Shown: positions 38,064-48,564, counted from the first letter of the stretch. The stretch is DNA of 64,000 bases from Fictibacillus nanhaiensis (GCA_017052515.1 JAFHKR010000039.1:1674001-1738000); one strand, 5' to 3'. The notes: generated by a model from the letters alone, not told the origin. Numbers and translations: made by a program.

Positions 38064-39203
38064 TTAATTATCGTCTTTTTCTTGCCAAACTTTCCATTCA
38101 TCTCTGTATTTTTTATATACTGCATTATGTTCGCTTAAGGTTTTCGTGTAGATGACTTCACCGTTTGGTCTCGCATAAAAGAACAGCTCGTCCATCTTTA
38201 CTGGTTGGAGGGCAGCTTCAATCGCTCTTTCACCTGGTGAAGTGATAGGTCCGATCGGAATCCCTTTATAAAGGTACGTGTTGTACTTTGAATCATACTT
38301 AAGGTGTTCGTATAACACTTGAACATCAAAATTCTTTCGAGCATATTTAACAGTTGGATCAGAATCGAGTTTCATATCTTTGCTCAAGCGATTATAAAAA
38401 ACACCTGCAATCTTTTTTCGATCTTCTTCACGCTGCGATTCTTCTTCTATAAGAGAGGATAACGTGATGATCTGAAAGAGTGAATAACCGCTATTCTTGA
38501 TATCATTTTCATGTTTGGTCAGGACAACAGAAGATTGTTCGACCATCTTGCCGATCACATCTGTTAACTCGGGTTTCTTTACATCAAAATCATAAGTAGC
38601 AGGGAACAAAAATCCTTCTAGTGGGTAGTACAGCCCTGCTTTCATGATATCATCTGGTAAGATCGGATACTTATCTTGAAGTTGTTTCAAATATGCTTTA
38701 TCAGCCATCTTCTTAATGATATCTGCCTCACTATAACCCGTTTTCTGACTGATCAATTTTGCAATCTGCGGGACATTATAGCCTTCAGGAATCGTTAAGG
38801 TTAATGCCGGCTTCTTAAACATCTTTCCGTCTTTAAGTGCTGAGATGATCTCGTTTAGATTCATAGAAGGAGTAAGTTCGTAAATACCAGCTTGAAAGTT
38901 ACCTTCACCTTTAACTCTTGTATAGAGTCTGAAAAAATCCCCACTGTTGATCAATCCCTTTTCTTCAAGCTCATTTCCGATTTTTGAAGAGGAAGAACCA
39001 ATAGGAATCTCCACTGTGATTTTCTTATGATCATTTGAGTCGATCGATCCAATATTTTTATTGTAATAATAATAAGCACCTATAGCAGCACCGATGATTA
39101 AAGCAACAATTAGAAGCAATATAGACAGAACAATTGTTTTAGCACGACGTTTTTTACTTTTATTTTCATTTATGTAATTCCCAGATGACTGGAGATGTAA
39201 CAT
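38064..39203 (-). CDS. mltG: endolytic murein transglycosylase MltG (YrrL/YceG)
   Basis: A 379-residue bitopic enzyme that cuts nascent glycan strands at the membrane. It has a cytoplasmic basic start, one helix (residues ~24-46), a LysM-like region, and the YceG catalytic domain with LSSLIEEESQREEDR, whose first glutamates include the catalytic residue. GGGGGA precedes the ATG. Confidence 0.93.
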   Translation of the reverse strand: MLHLQSSGNYINENKSKKRRAKTIVLSILLLIVALIIGAAIGAYYYYNKNIGSIDSNDHKKITVEIPIGSSSSKIGNELEEKGLINSGDFFRLYTRVKGEGNFQAGIYELTPSMNLNEIISALKDGKMFKKPALTLTIPEGYNVPQIAKLISQKTGYSEADIIKKMADKAYLKQLQDKYPILPDDIMKAGLYYPLEGFLFPATYDFDVKKPELTDVIGKMVEQSSVVLTKHENDIKNSGYSLFQIITLSSLIEEESQREEDRKKIAGVFYNRLSKDMKLDSDPTVKYARKNFDVQVLYEHLKYDSKYNTYLYKGIPIGPITSPGERAIEAALQPVKMDELFFYARPNGEVIYTKTLSEHNAVYKKYRDEWKVWQEKDDN

Positions 39204-39280
39204 GTTTATTCCCCCTTCCCACCTGTTTCATTATACGTTTACTAGCAGAAATTGTCGAGATTGGCCGTAATTTGGAATAA

Positions 39281-39316
39281 AAAAAGGAAGTTGGTTAGAA
39301 TACCAACTTCCTTTTT
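39281..39316 (-). terminator. terminator after yrzB
   Basis: AAAAAGGAAGTTGGT with its complement forms a stem of about 14 bp with flanking A and T runs. Confidence 0.9.
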
Positions 39317-39326
39317 ACTTCATCAA

Positions 39327-39626
39327 TTATTCTGTTTCGTACTCGTCATCTTGAAATGTGTTTAACATTTCTTCGATCATGTCCCATTCTTCATCTGTCT
39401 CAAGTGGGAATAAAGCAAGATCGTCTTCTTCTTCTCCCTTTTCTTCATAACGGAAAGGGAAAACCTCAACTTCATCTGTATCATCATCTTCTGAATCAGC
39501 TACAGGAATCGTTACCATGTATGATTTTCCAGTTTGATCTACATCAAATTTGAATAAAACTTCAAATAGATTCTCGTCACCGTTCTCGTCTGGAATAATA
39601 ATGCGTTCGCGTTCTTCTTTTGCCAT
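39327..39626 (-). CDS. yrzB: DUF1292 family protein YrzB
   Basis: A 99-residue, very acidic protein starting MAKEERERIIIPDENGDENL and ending in an Asp/Glu-rich tail. Matches the conserved DUF1292 protein that follows ruvX in B. subtilis. Function unknown. Confidence 0.9.
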   Translation of the reverse strand: MAKEERERIIIPDENGDENLFEVLFKFDVDQTGKSYMVTIPVADSEDDDTDEVEVFPFRYEEKGEEEDDLALFPLETDEEWDMIEEMLNTFQDDEYETE

Positions 39627-39648
39627 AATTGGCTCACCTCTACTTTTC

Positions 39649-40068
39649 TTATTGTTGGCTGTCCAAATAACCTTGGAGGATGATCGATGCTGCCAGCTTA
39701 TCGATCACCTGTTTGCGTTTCTTTCGACTCACATCAGCTGAAATTAATGTTCTTTCAGCTGCCATCGTGGTCAGCCTCTCATCCCATAGGATAACCGAAA
39801 GGCCTGTCAGACTTTCAATATCTTTAGCAAAGTTTTGACAAGCTTCTCCGCTGGGACCTATTGTACCATTCATGTTCTTCGGAAGACCAACTACGACCTT
39901 ACTGATATCATGTAACTGAATCAGCTCTTGGATCCTCGCATAATCTTCTTCTGGCTTATTAGGACGGCGTCGGATCGTTTCGACTCCTTGTGCTGTCCAT
40001 CCCAGTGCATCTGAGACGGCAACACCGATCGTCTTCGTTCCAACATCCAGTCCGAGTGTTTTTGTCAA
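39649..40068 (-). CDS. yrrK: Holliday-junction-resolvase-like RNase RuvX/YqgF (YrrK)
   Basis: A 139-residue RNase H-fold protein with the catalytic aspartate in [17 protein letters not shown] and the WDERLTT and later metal-binding aspartate. Homologues act in 16S rRNA 5'-end maturation or as resolvases. The TTG start lies behind AAGGAAG, eight nt away, and overlaps the end of yrzL closely. Confidence 0.9.
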   Translation of the reverse strand: MTKTLGLDVGTKTIGVAVSDALGWTAQGVETIRRRPNKPEEDYARIQELIQLHDISKVVVGLPKNMNGTIGPSGEACQNFAKDIESLTGLSVILWDERLTTMAAERTLISADVSRKKRKQVIDKLAASIILQGYLDSQQ

Positions 40069-40069
40069 A

Positions 40070-40345
40070 TTAACGACTTCCTTCTTTTTGAGTGGATAGA
40101 TATGATTTTACAAGCTCTTCAATAAGCTCATCTCGCTCCAGTTTTCTAATCATGCTTCTCGCATCATTGTGACGAGGTATATAAGCCGGATCTCCTGAGA
40201 GCAGATAACCTACAATCTGATTGATAGGATTATATCCTTTATCCTGCAGGGCGTCATAAACAGAAAACAGGACAGTTTCAACATTCGTCTTATAAGCATC
40301 ATCTTCGTTGAAGTTAAACTTCATCGTTTTGTCCATTGAACTCAC
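40070..40345 (-). CDS. yrzL: IreB-family regulatory protein YrzL
   Basis: A 91-residue protein containing [20 protein letters not shown], the hallmark of the IreB (formerly DUF965) family. In Enterococcus IreB is phosphorylated by the IreK Ser/Thr kinase and modulates cephalosporin resistance. The GTG start follows GAGGTG by seven nt. Part of alaS-yrzL-yrrK-yrzB, an order conserved in Bacilli. Confidence 0.92.
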   Translation of the reverse strand: MSSMDKTMKFNFNEDDAYKTNVETVLFSVYDALQDKGYNPINQIVGYLLSGDPAYIPRHNDARSMIRKLERDELIEELVKSYLSTQKEGSR

Positions 40346-40423
40346 TGGCGAACACCTCTTTCTGAAGATCTCCCTTAAGGGACAAATTAGTTCTTGTCTC
40401 TATTGTACATGAAAGATGAAAGC

Positions 40424-43060
40424 TTAGGAAACGGTTTTGATCAATTCAACTGCAGAATCTATTCCTTCTTGCAGCTTCTCAGGATCTTTTCCTCCAGCTT
40501 GAGCCATATCTGGACGGCCTCCACCGCCTCCGCCACAACGGACAGCCACTTCTTTTACTAGGTTACCCGCATGATAGCCTTTTGTCACTAAATCTTTTGT
40601 TACTCCAGCCACGATATTTACTTTTCCACCATTTTCAGCTCCAAGAATAACAACTCCACTTTGAAGCTTATTCTTTAAGTCATCCACGATCGAACGCAAA
40701 CCGTTCATATCCACGCCGCTCACTTTTTTAGCGATAACAGATACACCGTTGATCGTTTGCACCTCATCGACCAAGCTGCCTGCTTCCATATTTCCAATTT
40801 TAGCTGCAAGAGATTCTTTCTCTTTTTGCAACTCGCGAATTTGATCATTTAATGCATCGATACGCTGAGGCACGTCCTTAAGATTTGTTTTTAACTTAGC
40901 TGCCGTGTCTTTTAAAAGTTGTACTTGTCCGTTCATCAAACGGTACGCGTTCTCACCTGTTACAGCTTCGATCCTGCGTGTCCCTGCCCCGATTCCGGAT
41001 TCTGAAACGATCTTAAACAAACCGATCTCTGACGTATTATTCACGTGACACCCACCGCAAAGTTCAAGACTATAGTCTCCTACTTTTACAACGCGTACGG
41101 TTTCACCATACTTTTCACCGAAAAGAGCCATAGCTCCCATCGCTTTTGCTTCGTTAATATTCTTAACCATCTTTTCAACAGGAATGTTGCCCCATACTTT
41201 TTCGTTTACGATCTCTTCGATCTTTTCAAGCTCTTCTGATGAGATGCTTCCGAAATGTGTGAAGTCAAAACGCAAACGACCTTCTTGAACGAGAGAACCA
41301 GCCTGATTCACATGTGTTCCAAGAACATCTTTTAATGCTTGATGAAGAAGATGAGTAGCCGTATGGTTCTTCACTACTTTTGCACGAATCTCAGGGTCAA
41401 CCTTGACAGAAACTTCGATATTGTTTTCGAGAACACCTTTTTCAACAACAACTGTGTGTAGGTTTTGTCCGTTTGGCGCTTTTTGAACATCTTTCACTTT
41501 TAGTGCCAGTTCTTTACCTGTAATGGTACCTTGGTCAGCAATCTGACCACCGCTTTCTGCATAAAAAGGCGTAACATCCAAGATAACTTGAGCTTCTTCA
41601 CCTGCGGCTACCATCGCAACACGCTCACCGTTTTGAAGAACTTCAAGTATTTGAGCTTCTCCTGATAGGTGGTCATAACCAGAGAATTCACTCTTTACGG
41701 TAATGTCAGAAAGAACGCCGCCTTGCACTTGCATGCTGTCCACTTCTTGTCTTGCTGCACGTGCGCGTTCACGTTGAGCCTTCATCTCGTTTTCAAAGCC
41801 TTCTAGATCAACATCCATTCCATTTTCAGCCGCATATTCTTGGGTAAGCTCGAACGGGAATCCAAACGTATCATAAAGCTTGAATGCGTCTTTTCCAGAG
41901 ATAATGTTTCTTCCTTCTTCTTTTTCTTTTGCCATAACATCTTCTAAGATAGCAAGCCCTTCGTTGATCGTCTCATGGAAACGCTCTTCTTCTGTCTTAA
42001 TAACTTTTTGAATGAATGGGACTTTTTCTTTTACTTCTGGATAAAAGTCAACCATGATGTCTGCAACTGTTGGAACTAGTTCATACATGAAAGGCTTGTT
42101 GATATTGATCTTTTTCGCAAAACGAATCGCTCTTCTGATCAAACGACGAAGGATATATCCTCTTCCTTCATTCGATGGTAGAGCACTGTCACCAATCGCG
42201 AAGCTTACCGTACGAATGTGATCAGCGATTACTTTAAACGCAGTGTCAGTTTCTGTACTTAAGCCATAAGAAGTGTCAGAAAGCTTTTCTGTTTCTTTGA
42301 TGATCGGCATGAATAGATCGGTTTCAAAGTTAGTCTTCGTATCTTGAATCACACAAACCATTCTCTCAAGTCCCATACCTGTATCGATATTCTTCTTAGG
42401 AAGCGGCGTATATGTTCCGTCTGGATTATGGTTGAACTGTGAGAACACCAGGTTCCAGACCTCAAGGTATCTATCGTTCTCTCCACCTGGATATAGCTCT
42501 GGATCAGACAGATCACTGCCAAAAGATTCACCGCGGTCATAGAAGATCTCAGTATTTGGTCCACTCGGTCCCTCACCAATATCCCAGAAGTTGCCTTCCA
42601 AACGAATGATACGCTCTTCAGGTAATCCTACTTGCTTTGTCCAAATATCAAATGCTTCATCATCTTCCGGATGGATGGTCACAGAGAGTTTTTCAGGATC
42701 AAAGCCGATCCATTTTTCACTCGTTAAGAACTCCCAAGCCCAAAGAATAGCTTCCACTTTGAAGTAATCGCCGATCGAGAAGTTTCCTAACATCTCAAAG
42801 AACGTATGGTGTCGAGTTGTAATCCCAACATTTTCGATATCGTTCGTACGGATCGATTTTTGTGCATTCGTGATACGAGGGTTCTCAGGAATCACGCGTC
42901 CATCAAAATATTTTTTTAGTGTAGCCACTCCACTATTGATCCATAGAAGTGTAGGATCTTCATGTGGAACTAAGGATGCACTAGGTTCTACACCATGGCC
43001 TTTTTCTTGGAAAAAATCAAGGAACATCTGTCTTACTTGAGCTGAAGTCAAATTTCTCAT
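40424..43060 (-). CDS. alaS: alanyl-tRNA synthetase
   Basis: Charges tRNA-Ala. The 878-residue enzyme has the class II catalytic core, the editing-domain motifs [12 protein letters not shown] and [11 protein letters not shown], and the C-terminal glycine-rich [23 protein letters not shown] lies upstream of the chosen ATG, and an earlier ATG is too close to it. An alanine T-box leader lies more than 430 bp upstream, separated by a dispersed repeat element. Confidence 0.96.
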   Translation of the reverse strand: MRNLTSAQVRQMFLDFFQEKGHGVEPSASLVPHEDPTLLWINSGVATLKKYFDGRVIPENPRITNAQKSIRTNDIENVGITTRHHTFFEMLGNFSIGDYFKVEAILWAWEFLTSEKWIGFDPEKLSVTIHPEDDEAFDIWTKQVGLPEERIIRLEGNFWDIGEGPSGPNTEIFYDRGESFGSDLSDPELYPGGENDRYLEVWNLVFSQFNHNPDGTYTPLPKKNIDTGMGLERMVCVIQDTKTNFETDLFMPIIKETEKLSDTSYGLSTETDTAFKVIADHIRTVSFAIGDSALPSNEGRGYILRRLIRRAIRFAKKININKPFMYELVPTVADIMVDFYPEVKEKVPFIQKVIKTEEERFHETINEGLAILEDVMAKEKEEGRNIISGKDAFKLYDTFGFPFELTQEYAAENGMDVDLEGFENEMKAQRERARAARQEVDSMQVQGGVLSDITVKSEFSGYDHLSGEAQILEVLQNGERVAMVAAGEEAQVILDVTPFYAESGGQIADQGTITGKELALKVKDVQKAPNGQNLHTVVVEKGVLENNIEVSVKVDPEIRAKVVKNHTATHLLHQALKDVLGTHVNQAGSLVQEGRLRFDFTHFGSISSEELEKIEEIVNEKVWGNIPVEKMVKNINEAKAMGAMALFGEKYGETVRVVKVGDYSLELCGGCHVNNTSEIGLFKIVSESGIGAGTRRIEAVTGENAYRLMNGQVQLLKDTAAKLKTNLKDVPQRIDALNDQIRELQKEKESLAAKIGNMEAGSLVDEVQTINGVSVIAKKVSGVDMNGLRSIVDDLKNKLQSGVVILGAENGGKVNIVAGVTKDLVTKGYHAGNLVKEVAVRCGGGGGGRPDMAQAGGKDPEKLQEGIDSAVELIKTVS

Positions 43061-43127
43061 CGTTTTCATTCTCCTTTTTTTAGATAAATATAAAGACTGA
43101 TTTCGTATTCATGTTGCTATGAAAGCT

Positions 43128-43386
43128 AGTTGAATTCCGCACCAGGTCGCTCGCTTTCCATGGGGCGTGCGGTGAGCCTCCTGCCGCTATGCGCCATTAG
43201 GAGTCTCCACCTGTCTAGTTGCAGTGGCTAGCCCCTCGAGGTCAAAAGTTAAACGGTCAAGAAGGCAAAATACGCCTTCATAAACCATTCAACTTTTGCT
43301 AGTCGGGGCTGAACGAGCCACTTCCACTTTTCGGACTGAACGCTCGTCCCATAGGAGTCTCGCCACCTTCCGCTGCAATCAACTTG
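43128..43386. repeat. dispersed palindromic element, copy 2, with nested insert
   Basis: Starts AGTTGAATTCCGC and ends GCAATCAACTTG, sharing GGTCGCTCGCTTTCC and TAGGAGTCTC with the other copies. At about 259 bp it is nearly twice their length because a second palindrome lies inside it. It sits between the alaS T-box terminator and the alaS RBS. Confidence 0.8.
43218..43332. repeat. nested imperfect palindrome inside copy 2
   Basis: Arms beginning GTGGCTAGCCCC and ending GGGGCT...GAGCCAC, with further matches AAAAGTT/AACTTTT and AAGGC/GCCTT towards the centre, form a long imperfect hairpin of about 100 nt. Confidence 0.7.
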
Positions 43387-43502
43387 CATAAGAAGAGAAA
43401 AGATACAAAGCAACAATCTTTTAGAAAGAGCCTAGTTAAAAAATGTAAATGATTGAATTGCTAATTTAGGTACAAAATCAATTCTAAAGCTACAAACTTA
43501 TG

Positions 43503-43765
43503 CAAAATAAAAAACTCCCATCCCTATAAAAAATACAGGGACGAGAGTTTGAATTCACGCGGTACCACCCTGGTTATATGCTTATATTCAAGCATATCAC
43601 CTTGATTAAAGCCTTAACGCGGCATAACGGCAGATTTTTCTTCTGCACTCCAGAGTAGCTTTCTGTTTCGCTTCTTCCTAAAACATCTTTCAGCCGATGG
43701 ATGCTTCTCTCTTTTGGAAGGACTGAAACGTACTTATCTCTTTCAGCGTTTTTTGATCTTCTAGC
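43503..43765 (-). promoter_or_regulatory. alanine T-box leader of alaS
   Basis: The minus-strand leader contains the T-box AGGGTGGTACCGCG (43558-43572) followed by a terminator with a long stem (ACTCTCGTCCCTGT) and six Ts at about 43507-43549. Stem I contains GCT at 43657-43659 in a suitable GAAAGCTAC context, the expected alanine specifier. Uncharged tRNA-Ala would permit readthrough into alaS. Confidence 0.93.
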
Positions 43766-43768
43766 GAT

Positions 43769-43798
43769 AGTATACGTTTATTCAATATTACTTGTCAA
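43769..43798 (-). promoter_or_regulatory. sigma-A promoter of the alaS leader
   Basis: TTGACA and TATACT with an 18-bp spacer. The -35 lies inside the last codons of the upstream yrrI gene. Confidence 0.85.
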
Positions 43799-44864
43799 TC
43801 GATGATTGAAGTCGGTGTTCTCTAATGTGAATAATAATGACCTTAATCACACTGAAGATCGGAACAGCTAAGATCATTCCTGGCACACCAGCCAGTTCTC
43901 CACCTAGTAGTAGGGAAAAAATAATAAAGACTGGATGGATATGCAGGTTCTTTCCGACGATAAACGGACCAAGGATATTGCCTTCTATGAACTGTAGAAC
44001 GAGCATAATCCCTACCGTAATCCACACCATCTTCCAAGAAATCGTGAGTGCGATCAATACGACAGGTATCGCCCCTAATATCGGACCAAAGTATGGAATG
44101 ATGTCCGTTATCGCGATCACAAGACCTAAAAGTATAGGATATGGCATCCCAACAATCCATAGAGCAATCATGGCCGCTGCGCCTAGTATAGCACCTACAA
44201 ACAACTGTCCTCTAATGTACCCTCCAAGTGATTGGTCGATATCTCTTATTAAATGCTTTCCTTCATATCGATATTTTCTCGGTGTTAGGTACCAAAGTGC
44301 TTTCTTCAGCTTCTCAAAATCGTTAAGAAAATAAAAGACTAAAAATGGGACAACGATGATAACAAAGAAGTAGTCTACAATCTTTCTTAATGAAAAGATC
44401 GCATTGGTCAATAGATCCTGTGCGTTACTTTCCATTTTAACGATATAATTTTCTATTTTAGAATGAACCGAATACGGAAGTGCAGATGTACCTCGATCTA
44501 CTTGGTACAATAAATCCTTATAATCCTCAGCAAGTACAGGCACATTCACTAACAACTGCTTCATCTGTACGACGAAATACGGAAATCCTTTTACTGCCGC
44601 AAATCCAAGACCACCAAAGAAAAGGATGTATATGCTTAAGATCGCAACAAAGCGAGGTAATCCTTTTTCATGAACGTATTCAACGACGGGATGGAGTAGA
44701 TATGTAATTAAAGCTGCAAGGAAAAATGGCAGAATGACCCCCTTGATCGCACGCCATAGTGGTTCATAAAGTGGGTAAAGTTTCATTAAAAGAAACAAAC
44801 ACAAAAACAATAGTAAAGAAAGGGTTAACCTGTAAGCCCACTTCATTCGAATGTCTTTTGTCAT
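43788..44864 (-). CDS. yrrI: AI-2E family transporter YrrI
   Basis: A 358-residue polytopic membrane protein (about eight helices) of the AI-2E/PerM family, with the conserved GPILGAIPVVLIAL and EGNILGPFIVGKNLHIHP segments. Family members include AI-2 exporters and Na+/H+ antiporters; the substrate here is unknown. Position upstream of alaS matches B. subtilis yrrI. Confidence 0.9.
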   Translation of the reverse strand: MTKDIRMKWAYRLTLSLLLFLCLFLLMKLYPLYEPLWRAIKGVILPFFLAALITYLLHPVVEYVHEKGLPRFVAILSIYILFFGGLGFAAVKGFPYFVVQMKQLLVNVPVLAEDYKDLLYQVDRGTSALPYSVHSKIENYIVKMESNAQDLLTNAIFSLRKIVDYFFVIIVVPFLVFYFLNDFEKLKKALWYLTPRKYRYEGKHLIRDIDQSLGGYIRGQLFVGAILGAAAMIALWIVGMPYPILLGLVIAITDIIPYFGPILGAIPVVLIALTISWKMVWITVGIMLVLQFIEGNILGPFIVGKNLHIHPVFIIFSLLLGGELAGVPGMILAVPIFSVIKVIIIHIREHRLQSSIDK

Positions 44865-44884
44865 CTCTTCACCCTTTTCTTAAA

Positions 44885-44912
44885 AAACCCCGTCTTTTAC
44901 GAGACGGGGTTT
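44885..44912 (-). terminator. terminator between yrzQ and yrrI
   Basis: A perfect 11-bp stem AAACCCCGTCT with flanking A and T runs, eight bases past the yrzQ stop. Confidence 0.92.
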
Positions 44913-44919
44913 GCTATCT

Positions 44920-45099
44920 TTAATAAATGGCTTTTGCGACTTTTTTACGAATCTTTTTAACACGTCGTGATGTCCAAAGATCACTAAGATCTGAAAGATT
45001 ATAGTTCATCTTAGACATTCTTGACATCCTCTTATTTCTCATCGCATATGTTGCCGCTCCAATACCAAGTGCGAAAAGAGAACTCATCGTCCTGCTCAT
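44920..45099 (-). CDS. yrzQ: YrzQ-like small basic protein (DUF3918)
   Basis: A 59-residue protein beginning MSRTMSSLFALGIGAATYAM, a hydrophobic N-terminal helix, then a strongly basic C-terminal half with repeated Arg/Lys. GAGGTG lies eight nt upstream. Position between yrzR and yrrI, and the sequence pattern, match B. subtilis yrzQ. Function unknown. Confidence 0.8.
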   Translation of the reverse strand: MSRTMSSLFALGIGAATYAMRNKRMSRMSKMNYNLSDLSDLWTSRRVKKIRKKVAKAIY

Positions 45100-45133
45100 G
45101 CTAAATCACCTCGACATCAGAGATTTTTTTCTT

Positions 45134-45331
45134 TTATGATGTGCTTTCTCTATAAGTCAGATCTTGATCTTCAAATAAATCATCGAGTGATGTTAGAGAG
45201 CCGTCTTCTTCCACTTGATGAAGGGACAGTCTTCCTTTAACAATGGAAAGCTCAATAAAACAGTTCCAGCAATAATACTGGTTCACCCCGATTTTCCCGA
45301 TATCTTTTCTACTGCAGTTCGGACATTCCAC
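45134..45331 (-). CDS. yrzR: YrzR-like zinc-ribbon small protein
   Basis: A 65-residue protein with two CxxC pairs (CPNC and CWNC) forming a probable zinc ribbon, followed by an acidic tail. GTG start behind AAAGGAGAG. Position upstream of yrzQ and downstream of recD2 matches B. subtilis yrzR. Function unknown. Confidence 0.8.
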   Translation of the reverse strand: MECPNCSRKDIGKIGVNQYYCWNCFIELSIVKGRLSLHQVEEDGSLTSLDDLFEDQDLTYRESTS

Positions 45332-45435
45332 TTGCTCTCTCTCCTTTAAATTTTACTTTTACAAGGGTGTCCTGAATTTGTAGAAAATATACAGAAAATA
45401 ACATTTGAAAATCATAACTTTTAGAAAGACAAAAA

Positions 45436-45480
45436 AGAAATGTCCGACAAGATGACATCTTACATCTCTCGAACATTTCT
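45436..45480 (-). terminator. terminator after recD2
   Basis: AGAAATGTTCGA pairs with TCGGACATTTCT across a 20-nt loop, followed by six Ts on the minus strand. Confidence 0.75.
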
Positions 45481-47809
45481 AGTTTGTTTCGTTTATAAGG
45501 GTATCATTCATTAAATCTTTTTCCAGTATAGTCTCTTGAAGACGTGAAGTAAGACCCGAGTATCGTTCTGTTTCATCTGAACGTTCAACAGCCCAAGTAA
45601 ACGCTTCTTGTTCTCCACACAGGATCAGATATTCTTTACTTCTCGTTATTGCTGTATATAATAAATTCCGTTTTAACATTCGGTAGTAGCTTTTTAAGAC
45701 AGGTAGAACGACGATCGGATACTCACTGCCCTGCGATTTATGGATCGAACAGCAGAAAGCGTGAGTAAAATGATGAAATTCACTTCTTTTATATGTAACC
45801 TCAATCTCATCAAAACTAATGACGATCTGATCTTCTTTATCCGTGTTCTCTCTTGCATAGATAACAGCAACGATCTCACCGATATCTCCGTTGAACACTT
45901 GATCTTCAGGTTGATTGACGAGCTGAAGCACTTTATCTCCTTTTCGATAAAACACATTTGCGACCTGTAACTGACGCTGTTTTTGTTTCTCAGGATTAAA
46001 CAGACGCTGAAGTTCCATATTTAATCGATCAATTCCAACAGGCCCTTTGTACATAGGTGCTAACACTTGGATATCTCGAGAACTGTATCCTTTTTTAATC
46101 GCATTTTCACAAACTTGAAGGATAGCCTGAAACACTTGTTCACCGGAACATGCAAAAAAACGTCTGTCGTTCTGTGGGACAAGCAGATCTTGCGGCACGT
46201 TTCCGTTCTTCATCTCATGAGCTAACCGAATGATGGAAGAACCCTCTGCTTGTCTATAAATATCCACTAAACGAGACTGAGGTACATGCTGAGCTTGTAA
46301 AAGGTCTTTTAATACTTGACCAGGACCTACAGAAGGTAGCTGATCTTCATCACCAACAAAAATGATCTGGATCTGTGGTGGCAAAGCTTTGGCTAGAGAA
46401 TGAGCAAGCCATATATCCACCATTGACATTTCATCGACGATCAAAAGTTTTCCGTCAATGGGTTCATCTTCATTTTTTTCAAAAGTACCTCCACCTTTCC
46501 ATCCTAACAAGCGATGAATCGTGTGAGCGGGTATTCCTGTAGACTCAGTCATACGCTTTGCAGCTCGACCTGTTGGAGCAACGAGTAAAACTGGAAACGA
46601 CTCTTTTTTTCCTCGGTAATCATCAGGGTTCAAACTTACACCATGAATCTCACTATAAAGTTCGACGATTCCTTTAATCACGGTCGTTTTCCCTGTTCCA
46701 GGTCCTCCCGTAAGAACCATTAAAGAAGAGGTCAACGCCTTCTTAATAGCCTCTTTTTGACTTTTCGCATATTTCATGTTGAGTCTTTTTTCAAGAGCTG
46801 TTAGCTCAGATTCCAATTTTGAATCCTCAATGTGATAATCATTTTTCTGACTATGTAATAATTGATTCATTTTTTGAGCAAATCCACGCTCAGCGAAATA
46901 AAGGGATGGCAGATATACAACGTTCTCTCTTACGATCAATCGTTGCTCAGTTTCCATATCTTGAATCTCACGAAAAATACTCATCTCATCTACCGTATTC
47001 TTTCCATCTGCTAAAAGCTTTCTTACACCTTCTAACAGTTCATCCATCGGTAGGTAGGAGTGTCCAAGATCTGTTCCTTGATCACGAAGTACAAACTGAC
47101 AAGCAGCTTGAATTCGTTTTGGATGATTCACTTGCATCCCATTTCCTTTTGCAATTTCATCAGCTCGGTGGAACCCAATTCCAGAAACGTCTTCAATCAG
47201 TCGATACGGCTCGTCTTTAATGATCTTTACAGCATCATCCTGATATGTTTGAAAAATTTTCATCGCAATCTGCGGCCCGATCCCATAGGGTTGCACGACC
47301 ATCATCACTTGATCTAATCCTCGATTCTGCATGAGGGACCTTTGCAAACTTTGAGCTTGTTCTTCTGTTAGCTTTGGAATCTGACTAATATATTCCGGTG
47401 ATTCTAAGAGCTTTGTGATCGCATCGTTTCCCATGACTTCTACAATATGCTCGGCAGTCTTCTTACCGATCCCTTTAAATAAATCACTCGAAAGATACTG
47501 AATCATAGCTTCCTTAGATTGAGGCATCTCTTTTTGGAACAGTTCAACTTCGTATTGCTTACCATATTTCGGATGATCTTTAAATTTCCCATAAAACAAA
47601 TAAAGCTCATCTTCTCTTAATGGAGGAAGGATTCCTGTAATCATAACTTCTTTTTCGTTGTAATTTTCGTTCGTCTCTTTTACCCGTATTCTGGCGACTG
47701 TATAGAGACTCTCTGTTTGATGATAAATTGTAGAGATTAACGTACCTTTTATATACTTTTTTATTTCAGTCGAATCATCTTCTAAATGAAAAGAAGGCTG
47801 CTGTGCCAT
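45479..47809 (-). CDS. recD2: ATP-dependent 5'-3' DNA helicase RecD2 (YrrC)
   Basis: A 776-residue superfamily 1B helicase. An N-terminal OB-like domain and helix-hairpin-helix region precede Walker A GGPGTGKTTV near residue 365, Walker B VDEMSMVD, and the C-terminal SH3/UvrD-type domain with AITRSKEYLILCG. RecD2 acts without RecBC in replication-fork maintenance. AAGGGGG precedes the ATG; downstream of yrrB by 12 bp. Confidence 0.95.
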   Translation of the reverse strand: MAQQPSFHLEDDSTEIKKYIKGTLISTIYHQTESLYTVARIRVKETNENYNEKEVMITGILPPLREDELYLFYGKFKDHPKYGKQYEVELFQKEMPQSKEAMIQYLSSDLFKGIGKKTAEHIVEVMGNDAITKLLESPEYISQIPKLTEEQAQSLQRSLMQNRGLDQVMMVVQPYGIGPQIAMKIFQTYQDDAVKIIKDEPYRLIEDVSGIGFHRADEIAKGNGMQVNHPKRIQAACQFVLRDQGTDLGHSYLPMDELLEGVRKLLADGKNTVDEMSIFREIQDMETEQRLIVRENVVYLPSLYFAERGFAQKMNQLLHSQKNDYHIEDSKLESELTALEKRLNMKYAKSQKEAIKKALTSSLMVLTGGPGTGKTTVIKGIVELYSEIHGVSLNPDDYRGKKESFPVLLVAPTGRAAKRMTESTGIPAHTIHRLLGWKGGGTFEKNEDEPIDGKLLIVDEMSMVDIWLAHSLAKALPPQIQIIFVGDEDQLPSVGPGQVLKDLLQAQHVPQSRLVDIYRQAEGSSIIRLAHEMKNGNVPQDLLVPQNDRRFFACSGEQVFQAILQVCENAIKKGYSSRDIQVLAPMYKGPVGIDRLNMELQRLFNPEKQKQRQLQVANVFYRKGDKVLQLVNQPEDQVFNGDIGEIVAVIYARENTDKEDQIVISFDEIEVTYKRSEFHHFTHAFCCSIHKSQGSEYPIVVLPVLKSYYRMLKRNLLYTAITRSKEYLILCGEQEAFTWAVERSDETERYSGLTSRLQETILEKDLMNDTLINETN

Positions 47810-47821
47810 AAAGCACCCCCT

Positions 47822-48481
47822 TTAATGGTTAGTTTTTTTACTTTCGATGTTTCGTTTTCCATTCCCTGCAAGATAATGGTCGGGCTGGATGTCTAACGCT
47901 CTTTGAAAAGCTTTTAGAGCATCTGCGTTTTTATCAAAATAACTATATGTTACGCCTAGGTTGTACCAAGCATCGGCATGCGTTTCATCGCGTTCAACAA
48001 CTTTTTCAAAAGTTGTTGATGCAGACTCAATATCCCCTGTTCGGGCTTGGCAGAGACCGAATTGAAACAAAGCTTCATGATCTTGTGTGTTGAGCTCAGT
48101 TGCTCTCATTAAGTAAGGAAATGCAAGCTTATGTTCACCGAGTGAAACGAACGACATGCCTGTCATAAAGTGAGTGTCACCATCTTGCAGCCCGCCTTTG
48201 ATGGCTTCTTGAAAAAGTTTTGCGCTCTTAGAGAATTCTTCAAGGTGGTAGCAGGCAATACCCGCGCCATAGTATGCAGCAACAGCATTTTCATCGAGCG
48301 ATAGAGCTTTATCAAAGAATTGAATCGCTTTTTCGTGTTCATGAACAGCAGAAAGTAAATTTCCAAAATTAATATAATGCACTGGATTTTCAGGATCGGT
48401 CTCAATCATTGATTCCAAACTTTTTGCTGCTTCTTCAAACTTTCCTTTTTGTAAATATTCAAGACCTTTTGAAGATTCCAT
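47822..48481 (-). CDS. yrrB: tetratricopeptide-repeat protein YrrB
   Basis: About 219 residues built from about six TPR units (for example AIQFFDKALSLDENAVAAYY and the later DADALKAFQRALDIQPDHY-like unit), an all-helical scaffold for protein interactions. Function unknown; the B. subtilis YrrB structure is known. The ATG used has GGGGG eight nt upstream; earlier GTG and ATG codons are alternatives. Confidence 0.9.
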   Translation of the reverse strand: MESSKGLEYLQKGKFEEAAKSLESMIETDPENPVHYINFGNLLSAVHEHEKAIQFFDKALSLDENAVAAYYGAGIACYHLEEFSKSAKLFQEAIKGGLQDGDTHFMTGMSFVSLGEHKLAFPYLMRATELNTQDHEALFQFGLCQARTGDIESASTTFEKVVERDETHADAWYNLGVTYSYFDKNADALKAFQRALDIQPDHYLAGNGKRNIESKKTNH

Positions 48482-48564
48482 CTTCATTACCCCCACTTTT
48501 AATTTCCTTCAAAAGTATAACAAATGAAGGTAGCTGGCGCATAATTTTTTGTAGGTTCCTCTTG

